From JACMRP01 sp047302465 (GTDB lineage: Bacteria > Bdellovibrionota > Bdellovibrionia > Bdellovibrionales > Bdellovibrionaceae), in contig NZ_CP178621.1 in the NCBI RefSeq assembly GCF_047302465.1, forward strand, positions 2,356,001 through 2,420,000: a stretch of DNA of 64,000 bases. Reading direction: 5' to 3'. The position numbers and the translations under genes are program-made. Below the pieces are notes generated by a model. The model had not been told where the DNA came from. It did no database searches and saw only the letters and a program-made list of their open reading frames with translations. Positions 25,164 through 34,182 of this stretch are shown one piece after another; the first letter of the stretch is position 1, and each line of letters begins with the position of its first letter.

Positions 25164-25982
25164 ATGATTTCACCAAAACACTTTTTATCTTTTATATTTA
25201 CGATGACTTCTATTTCTCAAGCTTTCGCTGCCAATGATTGTAAAAACCAAAGCGTCAGTTTTGAAAAAGACGGCTTCAAAGTTCGAACGCTCAAATACGA
25301 AAGCGTTGATCCTAGTTCAAAATACATTTTGGTCATGCCGCCTACCGGAGGCACTAATTATCTAGACCGCAGTTATGCCGAAACACTCTGTGAGAAAGGC
25401 TTTAACGTTTTCGTAGTTGAAGGTTGGACTGGAGATCAAGAATTCAGCTGGGAATTAGATATTCACAGACGATTTTACACTCGTTCCCAAGATGCCATTG
25501 ATCTAGTAACAAAAAACATTCAAGGATCGTTCATAGGCATTCTTGGCACCAGCGTCGGTGCGATCCACGCCGCCATCGCTGTTCAACACCATGATAGAAT
25601 TCAAGCGGCATTCTTAATTACAGGTGGCGCTCCGATCTCTGAGGTCATTGCCAATTCAGATCAAGAAATTCTGCTAAAAATGCGCCGCCAAAGATTTACA
25701 GCGATGGGGTTTAAATCACAAAACGACTACGTCCAAGCAATCGATCAAGTTCTACCTATGGATCCGTTCAATAGCTCTCCGATTGCACCTACAAAGAAAC
25801 TGGCGATGGTGATCGCCCCTGAAGACACGACAGTTCCTGCAGACACGCAAAAATCTCTTCGAGATCTTTGGAGGCCTCAGTGGACGCTTGAAATGTCAGG
25901 CAGCCACAAATCCGTAATCATTAAAACGTGGCTGCTACATAGAAATAAAGTCGTCGATTTTTTTAAAAACGCAACACTTTAG
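25164..25982 (+). CDS. Exported alpha/beta-hydrolase
   Basis: A 272-residue alpha/beta-hydrolase with a signal peptide (ending SQAFAAND). The nucleophile elbow is GTSVGA with Ser130. A late acid is plausible in VIAPEDTTVP, and the catalytic His in GSHKSV. The oxyanion region is MPPTGGTNY. Substrate unknown; an ester or peptide would be typical. It ends in a 4-bp overlap with the convergent hydrolase gene on the other strand. Confidence 0.82.
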   Translation: MISPKHFLSFIFTMTSISQAFAANDCKNQSVSFEKDGFKVRTLKYESVDPSSKYILVMPPTGGTNYLDRSYAETLCEKGFNVFVVEGWTGDQEFSWELDIHRRFYTRSQDAIDLVTKNIQGSFIGILGTSVGAIHAAIAVQHHDRIQAAFLITGGAPISEVIANSDQEILLKMRRQRFTAMGFKSQNDYVQAIDQVLPMDPFNSSPIAPTKKLAMVIAPEDTTVPADTQKSLRDLWRPQWTLEMSGSHKSVIIKTWLLHRNKVVDFFKNATL

Positions 25983-26770
25983 GTTTTAAGAAAATCAGTA
26001 ACCAGACTTAAAATTAAATCCGGCATTTCTCGATGAGGCACGTGCCCACAACCTGAAATCACGTGTTTCTCGCTCGGACCACCGGCAAGCCCCGCAATCA
26101 TTTCTGGAAACTTCACAGAGCCATACTCGTCTTTATCACCATGAATTACTAAGGCAGGACATTTTACTTTTAGCAGGTCTTCTTGAAGACTCCAGTTTGC
26201 AAATCCTTCTGACAGCCAAACATCGATCCAGGCGCTCAGCACCCAACGAGTTTTCTCTCCGTGATACTTTTCAAGCTTTGCATAGATCTTCGGGTCAGCA
26301 AAGTCGGACTTCGCTTGGGTAATCCCAGCGCGGGTCCTGTCCTCGACAAAAGCTTGCGCAGATTCAGTGATAATTTGCGTACAGTTCTTACCAATGGTGC
26401 CGGCAGCAATAACTGCCATTGCGCCGCCCACACTATGGCCGAATAATGCAAACTTATCAAGATTCAGAGCTTTTAAAACTGCAGGCAGATAGATTTCAGC
26501 CTCTTCACTGACGAAACGAACTGAGGGCAGTTCCGTGCGTGGTGACGAGCGCCCAAAACCAAGACGATCATAAGCAAAAATAACTCGACCAGTTTTTTCG
26601 GAAAGCTTCTGTGGAAAATCCCTCCACATCTCAACACACCCTAAAGAGTCATGCAAAAGAACCACAGGTGTTTGATTTCGCACCTGACTGGGAGTCCAGC
26701 ACCTCACAAAGACTTTGCCGCCAGGAACATCAACGAATTGCTCTGAGGTTTCTACTTGATCACTCATCAC
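25979..26770 (-). CDS. Cytoplasmic alpha/beta-hydrolase
   Basis: A 263-residue alpha/beta-hydrolase without signal peptide. Landmarks are the oxyanion strand VVLLHDSLGCVEMW, AYDRLGFGRSS, the nucleophile elbow GHSVGGA with Ser113, the acid region VIHGDKDEYG and the catalytic His in GCGHVPHREMP. This is the classic esterase/haloalkane dehalogenase-like layout. Its stop overlaps that of the convergent hydrolase at 25982. The substrate cannot be deduced. Confidence 0.88.
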   Translation of the reverse strand: MMSDQVETSEQFVDVPGGKVFVRCWTPSQVRNQTPVVLLHDSLGCVEMWRDFPQKLSEKTGRVIFAYDRLGFGRSSPRTELPSVRFVSEEAEIYLPAVLKALNLDKFALFGHSVGGAMAVIAAGTIGKNCTQIITESAQAFVEDRTRAGITQAKSDFADPKIYAKLEKYHGEKTRWVLSAWIDVWLSEGFANWSLQEDLLKVKCPALVIHGDKDEYGSVKFPEMIAGLAGGPSEKHVISGCGHVPHREMPDLILSLVTDFLKT

Positions 26771-26940
26771 AAAAGATTATCGTTGAGCTGTCCAAAGATC
26801 ACGAACAAAACACGATACAATAACGACGCAAGGCTTCGTGGACAGGAGAACTAATCGTCGGTTTCGCAAAAAACCGATTCCATCTTCTCATGAAGTGAGA
26901 CCCCCGCTGGTAATATCTATTTTTAGAACGGGAGGTTTCT

Positions 26941-27123
26941 ATGTCTCGCGGTCATAACAAACACAAGGGTTTTAGCCAAACCAGTAAAAAATTTGATGGT
27001 GATATTAAAGAACAGCGCCAACGTGCCCATAGCAGCCAACATTCTGCCGATACAGGAAGACACACGGAGGATGATAAAGAGCCTAAAAAGGCTCCTGGCA
27101 GCAAGGCGACTCAGGCCACTTAA
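26941..27123 (+). CDS. Small hydrophilic, probably disordered protein (60 aa)
   Basis: Not recognised. It is accepted as real because a strong ribosome site, GGGAGG, lies 6 bp before the ATG, and the product has a coherent composition very different from random frames: rich in Lys, His, Gln, Ser and Asp with no Cys, Trp, Val, Leu or Tyr. Composition like this is typical of intrinsically disordered, stress-type or nucleic-acid-associated small proteins. There is no signal peptide. It is isolated and converges on the second DUF1592/DUF1552 pair. Confidence 0.65.
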   Translation: MSRGHNKHKGFSQTSKKFDGDIKEQRQRAHSSQHSADTGRHTEDDKEPKKAPGSKATQAT

Positions 27124-27140
27124 TTTTGGATTCAAAAAAA

Positions 27141-28553
27141 TTAAAACAGATTCGCAAGGGTCCCAGTACTGAGTCCCATCTGTGCTGGTAGTCCGAATTT
27201 CTGCGCAAGAGTCGCCAAGAAGTTCGAATAAGACTGACCATTGTAACGAAGAAGTCTGCCACCGATGTGCCCTGCTCCGCGTCCCGCCAGAATCATTGGT
27301 AGGTTGCTAAAGCTATGCGCATGAGAATCTCCCATGCCCGAGCCCGCCATGATCAAAGTATTATCGTACAAACTTCCAGTATTCACACTGTCAGCTGTGC
27401 TTTGAAGTTTATTAATCAAGTAAGCTACCTGATTGGTTTGCCACTGACCAAAATACTCTTTCACAGGCACATGTTTAGCGGGATCATCGAGATAGTGCGA
27501 TGATGTGTGATGGGAAAGATCCAACCCCGTATAATTAACTGAAGACGATGCCAATTCGCTATGCTCATTCTCGAGCATGAAAGTCACGACACGAGTCAGA
27601 TCACATTGGAATGCGATAATCATCATATCCATCATATTGCGTGAGCGCTCCGGAATCATTTTCGTATTAAATGCGTTCGTATCCGTTTGGAAACTACCAC
27701 CCGTTGGCAATGTTGAACATGCCACGGTCGTCGTTGTTGTCGGAGTAGATTCCGACTGAATACGCTTTTCAAGTTCATTCACCGAAGTTAAATATTGATC
27801 GAGTTTTTGGCGATCCGCCGTACCAAGTTTTGTGATCAGACGTTTTGCATCCTCACGCACGGCATCCACAACACTCAACTTCATTTGGGACCGCTTCTGA
27901 GCAGCAGTATCCGGTTGAGTTGTCGTCGTATTCGGCAACCCACCTGCAAACAAGCGATCAAAAACCGCTTTCGAGGTCATTAAACGCGGCACTTGCTCTG
28001 TTTGTGACTTCCATGAAATCTGATTCAAAAGTTCAGCGGCGCCACGAGAATCGCCCGAGTGTTCCGTAGTATAGTTATTCCCAATCACCAAGCTTTTAAA
28101 TTTGTTTGGCGTATTCGCTCCAATTAACTGATCTAACGACGAACCTGCATAACGCAGTTTCGTTGCATGCGTTTCTGTTTCATAGCGCTGTCCCGTCAAA
28201 AACGACGAAGTCGACAGCCAGTGAGCCGTCGTACTATCGACACGCATACCTTCCTCTGCGGCAAGGTTACGCAAGTTGTGAACGACGGTCAGAGAAGATT
28301 TATAAGCGTTAAGCGGCATCAAAGCACGAGATAACGTAAAGTTGGTCTCGGTGCCTGAACACTCCCAGTTATTGTAAGTGGAACCTGCGGCTCCGTTCCA
28401 CATAATGCCGTTTGCAAAGTAAATCGAGACAAAGCGTTGTGCGGGCCCAGCAGCAAAGGCTCGGCAAGGAATCATTGCTTCCAACATCGGTAAAGCCATG
28501 GTGACACCCACGCCTTTTAGAAAATGTCTGCGGTTCATTTTAAAGCCTGACAT
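27141..28553 (-). CDS. DUF1552 family Tat-exported protein (pair 2)
   Basis: A 470-residue DUF1552 protein. The N-terminus MNRRHFLKGVGVTMALPMLE is a model twin-arginine signal, ending CRAFAA. Family landmarks include FVSIYFANGIMWNG, RRxxMDMM-type helices, CDLTRVVTFMLENEHS and GSGMGDSHAHSFSNLPMILAG near the C-terminus, which is richer in His than the pair-1 protein. The gene starts 1 bp after the stop of the DUF1592/1588 gene with the ribosome site GGGGAG, so the two are translationally coupled. The biochemical role of the family is unknown. Confidence 0.87.
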   Translation of the reverse strand: MSGFKMNRRHFLKGVGVTMALPMLEAMIPCRAFAAGPAQRFVSIYFANGIMWNGAAGSTYNNWECSGTETNFTLSRALMPLNAYKSSLTVVHNLRNLAAEEGMRVDSTTAHWLSTSSFLTGQRYETETHATKLRYAGSSLDQLIGANTPNKFKSLVIGNNYTTEHSGDSRGAAELLNQISWKSQTEQVPRLMTSKAVFDRLFAGGLPNTTTTQPDTAAQKRSQMKLSVVDAVREDAKRLITKLGTADRQKLDQYLTSVNELEKRIQSESTPTTTTTVACSTLPTGGSFQTDTNAFNTKMIPERSRNMMDMMIIAFQCDLTRVVTFMLENEHSELASSSVNYTGLDLSHHTSSHYLDDPAKHVPVKEYFGQWQTNQVAYLINKLQSTADSVNTGSLYDNTLIMAGSGMGDSHAHSFSNLPMILAGRGAGHIGGRLLRYNGQSYSNFLATLAQKFGLPAQMGLSTGTLANLF

Positions 28554-28554
28554 G

Positions 28555-30246
28555 TTATTCTCCCCGACTGCTAGTTTGATTGTAAAGAAACTGTTCTGAC
28601 ATCACGATCGCCGCAATCAAATCCGAGAAAGTTCTTTTCTGAGCAACGAAGTCATCGCCAATTGTTTGAATCGCACACTGGTCAGCCGTCGTCATCGAGC
28701 GGCCAATGGCATAAGTCATCAGTTTTTTTGTAAGGCAACGTTTGAAATCATTTTGCTGAGCCAAAATATCCACAAGCTGCATTCCACCTTGGAAAGCGAC
28801 ATTGCGGATAGAGCCCGTCGCATCGACCGGATTGCCACTGCTTGCGTAAGTTGTACGGAATCGACCGATCTGATCGTAATTCTCAAGTCCCAAGCCAACA
28901 GGGTCCATCTCTTTATGACAGTTATAGCAACTGGTTCCGACTTTTCTGTGTTCTGCCATGCGCTCTGTGATTGTTAAGTTGCTATTAGGACTATCCGCAA
29001 GCGGAGTCACCGTCAGACCATCTGGAAATGGTGGCGGAGGATTGCACGTAATACCATTCAGAATCTGACTTCCACGAGCCACCGGCTTGGTTTCGGTCGG
29101 TGAAGACGTGATCGTCAGCAACGACCCTTGAGTTAAAAGTCCGCGACGTGGGACTTGCAATGGGCTGAATTCGACTTTACGGAAGTCAGTCCCTGCCACA
29201 CCACTAATGCCATACAAAGTTGCCAGGTTTGCATTGATGTAGCTAAAATCGGCGTTGATAATATCCAGCGCACTGCGATCTTCGCGCGCAACTGCTAACA
29301 TCAAACGCTCGGTCTCTTCTTGCATGTCTTTCTTTAAATCGTCAGTCAGCCCCGTACGTACGGCTGCCTGAAGCTTCTGCATTCCAAGCCACTCACGAGT
29401 GAAATTACGAATGAATCGATCCGCCTTAGGACTTGCCATCAGACGCTTCACTTGAACTTGAATCTGTTCAGGTGTGCTTAATTGATTGCTATCCGCTGCT
29501 GCTAATAACTCCGCATCCGGCACACTACTCCACAAGAAGTACGCAAGGCGCGTTGCAAGCTCATGAGAGCTCAACTTAACTCCTCGAGCAGTCACTATGC
29601 CTGAATAAGAGCTGCGATACAAAAACACGGGCGACATAAAAACCCGTTGCATTGCAAAACCTAAAGAGTCTTGGAAACTCAAGCTCTGCGCCTGGCTTTT
29701 ATTGAAGATATCCATCAAAAGAGTTTCTTCAGCAGTCGTGATAGGACGGCGGTAGGCCTTTTTACCAAGCTCAGAAAGCTTTTGTTTGGCACATGCGGCG
29801 TTCTGTCCTGCTGCACACTGAAGATACGGTGAATTTGTTTTCTTAAGCGCGTCGCCTACCGCTTTTTCAGTCATGTTCATCAATGCGTACACATAGTCTG
29901 AATCCAGCTGTAGGTTTTCCGCGTTGTTTGTGAAACCACTGACATCCGAAGCATCTGGCGCAATACCGACCGTATAATCGCCAGTAACCTCTAAAAGATC
30001 TTGAAGTGAAAAATTTAACTCTGCGCGATTAAGCTTTCGAACTAAAGCTTGTCCTACCGGGGATGTAGAAACACAAACTTTGTCGCTGATTCCGCCAGAG
30101 ATACTATTAAGGCTCGTCGATGAGAACTCATCAGCCGAGAAACCGCGCCCACAGTTCTGAAATCCGAATAGCAAAACTAAACTGCTAGGCAGGACATAGA
30201 ACAAAATATGTTGCCGATATTTCTTAAAGAAATGAAAAGTGCCCAC
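28555..30246 (-). CDS. DUF1587/DUF1595/DUF1592/DUF1588/DUF1585 lipoprotein (pair 2)
   Basis: A protein of about 563 residues. I prefer the GTG at 30246, because GGGGGAAT lies just upstream, over the GTG at 30267. The signal segment ends LLFGFQNC, so lipid attachment at this Cys is likely. Domains in order: DUF1587 (RKLNRAELNFSLQDLL), DUF1595 (AYRRPITTAEETLL), DUF1592 (AMQRVFMSPVFLYRS; LATRLAYFLWSSVPD), DUF1588 with one haem-type motif CYNCH (SCYNCHKEMDPVGLG), and DUF1585 (TKKLMTYAIGR). Unlike the pair-1 protein, it lacks the N-terminal CxxCH segment. It is coupled to the DUF1552 gene. Confidence 0.87.
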   Translation of the reverse strand: MGTFHFFKKYRQHILFYVLPSSLVLLFGFQNCGRGFSADEFSSTSLNSISGGISDKVCVSTSPVGQALVRKLNRAELNFSLQDLLEVTGDYTVGIAPDASDVSGFTNNAENLQLDSDYVYALMNMTEKAVGDALKKTNSPYLQCAAGQNAACAKQKLSELGKKAYRRPITTAEETLLMDIFNKSQAQSLSFQDSLGFAMQRVFMSPVFLYRSSYSGIVTARGVKLSSHELATRLAYFLWSSVPDAELLAAADSNQLSTPEQIQVQVKRLMASPKADRFIRNFTREWLGMQKLQAAVRTGLTDDLKKDMQEETERLMLAVAREDRSALDIINADFSYINANLATLYGISGVAGTDFRKVEFSPLQVPRRGLLTQGSLLTITSSPTETKPVARGSQILNGITCNPPPPFPDGLTVTPLADSPNSNLTITERMAEHRKVGTSCYNCHKEMDPVGLGLENYDQIGRFRTTYASSGNPVDATGSIRNVAFQGGMQLVDILAQQNDFKRCLTKKLMTYAIGRSMTTADQCAIQTIGDDFVAQKRTFSDLIAAIVMSEQFLYNQTSSRGE

Positions 30247-30477
30247 CCATTCCCCCTGTTGGTTCACCTAATATCTTTTCAGTCTACTAAGGTATCGGTA
30301 ACTCTCCATTTTTATTGCGGTCACTTTCCCAGTCTGAGACGGCTGTAATCTGGTTTTTTGAACGGTGGTGATCCATGAACCGAATATCACTCCACAATCT
30401 TGTAATAAAAAATGCTCCCTATCGTCACAAAAAAGAGATGGAACCTTGCTATCTTCACCCAACAGCTCTGAGGGTCC

Positions 30478-31296
30478 ATGACAGTACTAAGATGCATTAC
30501 ATCGCTATTTCTTCTCTTAATGAGTCCGAAGGCCCTGGCCGCAGACTATTCCGACGGCAATATTCGCAAGAACGATTACAAATGGTTCCAATTCAACCTC
30601 TACCAAAGCTTCGACAACAAACTTCCGTTTAACAACAAAAAAGACACCTTCTTTGAAATGGAGTTTGGCGGACGCTCTGGGGTTTTTGATGCCTATGGTT
30701 TTCTAGATGTCTTTGATGTATTGAATACGCCTAATAGTGACCTCCACAACGAAGACAATTTGTTCTTAAAATTCGTTCCAAGATTTTCAATCGATGGCAT
30801 GGCAAAATCGGATCTATCTTTAGGACCTATCAAAGAATGGTATTTAGCCAGCATGTTCATCGTCGGAGACCGCGCCCTCTTTCAACAATATGTGGGGATT
30901 GGAACGGACGTAGAAATACCTTGGTTCGGAAAAACTGTCGCAAATCTAATGGCCCGCTATGTGCGTGAAAACTTCGGTGCTGCTAACGAGAACAAATGGG
31001 ACGGAGTTCTCTTGGATATTGCGTGGTTTAAGTCATTCTACACTTTTGCTGACAAAACCTATCTGACCTACCAGGGATATTTCGATTACACCTTTGGCGC
31101 GACAAAAATTTCAAGCGACCCATTTTATTCGGACTCATCCATTGAATGGTACAATGGCCTGTACTGGCATAGTGTGCACTATGCCGCTGGCTATGGGCTG
31201 AAATACTACAAAGATATGGGGCTTGTACAAAGTGGTGGGGTCGCTGGCGACACCACAGGTTTTGGTCACTACCTAGTCGTGACCTACAAATTCTAA
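30478..31296 (+). CDS. Tsx-like nucleoside-specific outer-membrane channel
   Basis: A 272-residue outer-membrane protein with a signal peptide (ending PKALAAD). The sequence follows the Tsx/OmpK channel family: YKWFQFNLYQSFDN near the start, FFEMEFGGRSGVFDAYGFLDVFDV, LFLKFVPRFS, YHSVHYAAGYGLKYYKD-type late strands, and the C-terminal YKF end used for barrel assembly. It would form a 12-stranded barrel that lets nucleosides through. For a predator this fits uptake of prey nucleic-acid breakdown products, which is an inference. GAGGG lies just before the ATG. Confidence 0.87.
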   Translation: MTVLRCITSLFLLLMSPKALAADYSDGNIRKNDYKWFQFNLYQSFDNKLPFNNKKDTFFEMEFGGRSGVFDAYGFLDVFDVLNTPNSDLHNEDNLFLKFVPRFSIDGMAKSDLSLGPIKEWYLASMFIVGDRALFQQYVGIGTDVEIPWFGKTVANLMARYVRENFGAANENKWDGVLLDIAWFKSFYTFADKTYLTYQGYFDYTFGATKISSDPFYSDSSIEWYNGLYWHSVHYAAGYGLKYYKDMGLVQSGGVAGDTTGFGHYLVVTYKF

Positions 31297-31300
31297 GTTC

Positions 31301-32767
31301 CTACTGAGTAAAGACTTTTTCCATACGTCCGCTTTTCTTCATTTCAAGAATTGCGGCATTCAGGTCGCGAAGTTTCAGGTCCGAACGGCGGGAAATCGCG
31401 CACTTCACATCGATGGGATCAATATCCATTGGCGCTTTTTGCAATCGTGGGTTCGACTTTTTGTAGTAGTCAAACTCAAGTCTATTCAGAACAATGTACT
31501 GTACTCGATCAAGACTCAGTTTCGTGACATTCGCCAAACCAGAATCTGCATCTTCGCGGATCACAGAGCCATCTTTAAAGAATGGATCCAAACTTGGGTA
31601 TACAAAGTTCAACGTCGTACCCACTATTTTTCCTTTAAGGTCTTTCAAGGAATTTATATTTGTCTCTTCAGTCATACTCTTAACGCTAACAATATGATCA
31701 CTTTGCCTAAATATCGGAGAGCTCCAATAAAAACTCTTCGCCAGAGGCCCCGACCAGATCTCGTTGTCGAAACAAATCATATCAATCTTACCTTCTGCTA
31801 AATCTGTATGCAGGCGACTGCGCGGTAAGAGCGCAAAAACCAGAGGTCTGTGCAGATGCTTTCCAACTTCTAAGGCCAGATCAAAAAAGACGCCTCCTCG
31901 AATTGTCGGAGACTCGGTGCTGGTATCAGAAATTATAAATGGCGGTGAATCGTTGTTATTAAGGCCATAGACAACGGGTCTAGGAAAACGTTTTGAATTC
32001 GCGTACCGATTAAAAATCTTTTGTATTGTGCCCTTGGTTTTCAGGCGATCAATCGCACTGTTTAGTTTTTCAATAGATAAAGATGATTTTCGTGAAAGCG
32101 CACAGCGGATGTCCATGGTGTCTAGAACAAACGAGCTGCGCTTAAGACCCGGATTTGTCGACTTATGAAACGGAAACTCCATTTCGCTCATAATAATGTA
32201 GTCGAGCCGACCGCCGTTGAGTTTTGCAATATTGGCCGTCACCGACGGGGCATCATCACGAAAAAGAACCTTATCAGAAAAACGCTTTTCTAAATCAGGG
32301 TAAACGAAGTCTTCGAGCGTCCCAATCGTGATGTTTTGAATCTGCTCAGGACGGGAAAATGGAATATCCTTTTTGCTGACCAACACTTTTTTGTAAGTAT
32401 AAAGAGGCTTGCTCCAATTGACGGTGTTTTTGTACGGAGGATTCCAAGCGGTGCTTGTATGGCAGAGGACGTCCATATTGCCACTGGTTAGCTCTTGCGG
32501 GGTTCGTCCGCGGGGAATGATCACGGTCGTGTAATCCACCTTCAGCTCTTCAGCAATGGCTATAGAGACTTCATACAAAAACCCACCCGTGGCAATCGGC
32601 ATATTTTGATTTTCAAATCTATATAGCAATGGCGGCGCATGGCTGGCGCTCAGACCAAAGCGAGTCTTCTCAGCAGCTAGCGCATCGGTCGCTAAAAACA
32701 AATGGTATGTAAGGGCAGATAACAGAAGAATAGACAGGCTTTTCACGTCGATATTATAATCCGACAC
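31301..32767 (-). CDS. Periplasmic protein with two tandem SBP_bac_3 domains
   Basis: A 488-residue exported protein made of two family 3 solute-binding domains (about residues 34-255 and 262-488). The internal repeat is easy to see: FVYPDLEKRF/FVYPSLDPFF, KSTNPGLKR/KKSNPRLQK, and DIRCALSRKSSLSIEKLN/DVKCAISRRSDLKLRDLN. The start is GTG at 32767; a second in-frame GTG at 32746 sits nearer the hydrophobic signal segment. There are no transporter, kinase or cyclase parts and no such genes next door, so it is not a standard ABC component. It may be a sensory or scavenging binding protein, perhaps for two amino-acid-like ligands. Confidence 0.85.
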   Translation of the reverse strand: MSDYNIDVKSLSILLLSALTYHLFLATDALAAEKTRFGLSASHAPPLLYRFENQNMPIATGGFLYEVSIAIAEELKVDYTTVIIPRGRTPQELTSGNMDVLCHTSTAWNPPYKNTVNWSKPLYTYKKVLVSKKDIPFSRPEQIQNITIGTLEDFVYPDLEKRFSDKVLFRDDAPSVTANIAKLNGGRLDYIIMSEMEFPFHKSTNPGLKRSSFVLDTMDIRCALSRKSSLSIEKLNSAIDRLKTKGTIQKIFNRYANSKRFPRPVVYGLNNNDSPPFIISDTSTESPTIRGGVFFDLALEVGKHLHRPLVFALLPRSRLHTDLAEGKIDMICFDNEIWSGPLAKSFYWSSPIFRQSDHIVSVKSMTEETNINSLKDLKGKIVGTTLNFVYPSLDPFFKDGSVIREDADSGLANVTKLSLDRVQYIVLNRLEFDYYKKSNPRLQKAPMDIDPIDVKCAISRRSDLKLRDLNAAILEMKKSGRMEKVFTQ

Positions 32768-32828
32768 AGCCCTGCCAGTCTCTCTTTTCTGTGAAGATCT
32801 AAGAATTGCGACGGAAACAGCAATTTAG

Positions 32829-33572
32829 TTATTTGTTGCTAAAATCCCACTTTATAGACAGCGTTGTCGTGTAAGTTGGAAGTTTAGGGCAAGAGCCATA
32901 AGCATGAACACTCATCGTTCCCTTTGTAAAGAAATCCGTTGCATCCACCAAGTAGAACCCCTGCGGACACGCATCGCTCATTGCTTGAAAATATTTATTA
33001 TCGGAAGGAACATCTGCCACCGCATTCATTTTTCCGCGGTTCATTTCGACAACACGATAAATACTGCTAACGTCAGACGGCGTAAAACCATGTTTCAATT
33101 TTAAATTAAATTTGATCAAGGCAATACGAGGTTCTTCCAATTCGTAAGTCTTCACGAGCGGCAAAGGAATTGAAAAGTTCGGATGCTTTTCTTGAACTTC
33201 TCTTTTTTCGCCTTCCGTCAAAGGCGCGTAGTCTCTAAGTGGTGCCCAGCCGTATCCCCAGGCCCAAGGTGCTTTTAATTCTGTAAGCCCACCAACTTTA
33301 ACAGATTCATAATAGGCATCTGCGATCACAGGAAGTGTTTTCTTATCCAAGCACATTTTAAAATCGGCATCGGCCTTTTCTTTTTCCTCAAAAGTGCCGC
33401 CCTTCCAGTACTCAACATCATGGGCAAGGCAACACTCGAGAAGTTCTACTCCGGGCACAAAACCATCCGGCGAAGAACTGCAACCATCAGAGACAAAGGG
33501 CTTTAGCGCCCCCGCTTCAGAAACAGCTGCAAAACCAAGAATTAAAAATGCCAAGGCTAAGAGGTATTTCAT
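32829..33572 (-). CDS. Secreted phospholipase A2-like protein
   Basis: A 247-residue protein with a signal peptide (ending SEAGA). Residues 29-60 match the PLA2-type active-site pattern: a Gly/Ser-rich loop DGCSSSPDG that could bind calcium, then ECCLAHDVEYWKGG with Cys47-Cys48 and the His51-Asp52 pair. The rest (residues 90-247) has no family I recognise. Its start codon overlaps the stop of the upstream secreted-protein gene (33569-33572), so the two are translationally coupled. I infer a secreted phospholipid hydrolase; enzyme activity is not proven by the motif alone. Confidence 0.72.
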   Translation of the reverse strand: MKYLLALAFLILGFAAVSEAGALKPFVSDGCSSSPDGFVPGVELLECCLAHDVEYWKGGTFEEKEKADADFKMCLDKKTLPVIADAYYESVKVGGLTELKAPWAWGYGWAPLRDYAPLTEGEKREVQEKHPNFSIPLPLVKTYELEEPRIALIKFNLKLKHGFTPSDVSSIYRVVEMNRGKMNAVADVPSDNKYFQAMSDACPQGFYLVDATDFFTKGTMSVHAYGSCPKLPTYTTTLSIKWDFSNK

Positions 33573-34063
33573 AACTCACCGGTCCCTGGTTGGAATTCAC
33601 AAGTGGTAGTTGGCGTTAGGAATCGGCCCGATATCGTATTGCCCTCAACTTGATCAAAGTATTTCAAGAGCGTGCCTCTACCGACATAAACATTCTCAGA
33701 GGTCTTCTCTTGCAAAGGAAAGCTAAAAGTAACGAAGTAGATAATCTTACGTGGCACCACTTCCGTGACTGAAGACTCCCAGTTGAGATTGATCTGTAGT
33801 TCTTCGTCTGTCACTTCCATAGAACTTAGATTTTCGAAACTCAGTTCTGCATCGACAAACTCGCCAGAAAACTGAGTCTTAAGAGAGTTCACAAATTTTA
33901 TTCGGCCTTTTAAGCTCGTTGCGGAACCTTTGAGCGGATTGGAGGTCTCGATACTAAGATTCGTAAATAGGCTCTCGCCTTTACCAACGCATTTGAGCGT
34001 ACCGGCATACGACGTCCCCATTCCTAAAAGAACGGAGCTAAGTATTAGAAATCGAGCCAGCAT
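33569..34063 (-). CDS. Secreted hypothetical protein coupled to the PLA2-like gene
   Basis: Not recognised. A 164-residue protein with a signal peptide (ending TSYAGT). The mature part starts LKCVGKGESLFTNLSIET and ends CEFQPGTGEL, so the two cysteines near the ends could bridge a beta-rich domain. Its last codons overlap the ATG of the PLA2-like gene in an ATGA arrangement. Tight coupling suggests the two products are needed together, for instance as enzyme and accessory, chaperone or inhibitor; this is a guess from position only. Confidence 0.72.
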   Translation of the reverse strand: MLARFLILSSVLLGMGTSYAGTLKCVGKGESLFTNLSIETSNPLKGSATSLKGRIKFVNSLKTQFSGEFVDAELSFENLSSMEVTDEELQINLNWESSVTEVVPRKIIYFVTFSFPLQEKTSENVYVGRGTLLKYFDQVEGNTISGRFLTPTTTCEFQPGTGEL

Positions 34064-34182
34064 GAAGACCTCCGGAAACTATCCTAGAGGGCTCTTGTGC
34101 GAGAAATATTCCAATGTATTCGCTGTTTTATTCGTTTTAAGGGACTAAAACCGCCTAAGCCTTAGACTGGCCCCCTATTTTG

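Noticed and set aside
30268..30462. 64-codon minus frame between the DUF1592 gene and tsx-like gene
   Set aside because: No ribosome site and random-like composition in a promoter spacer.
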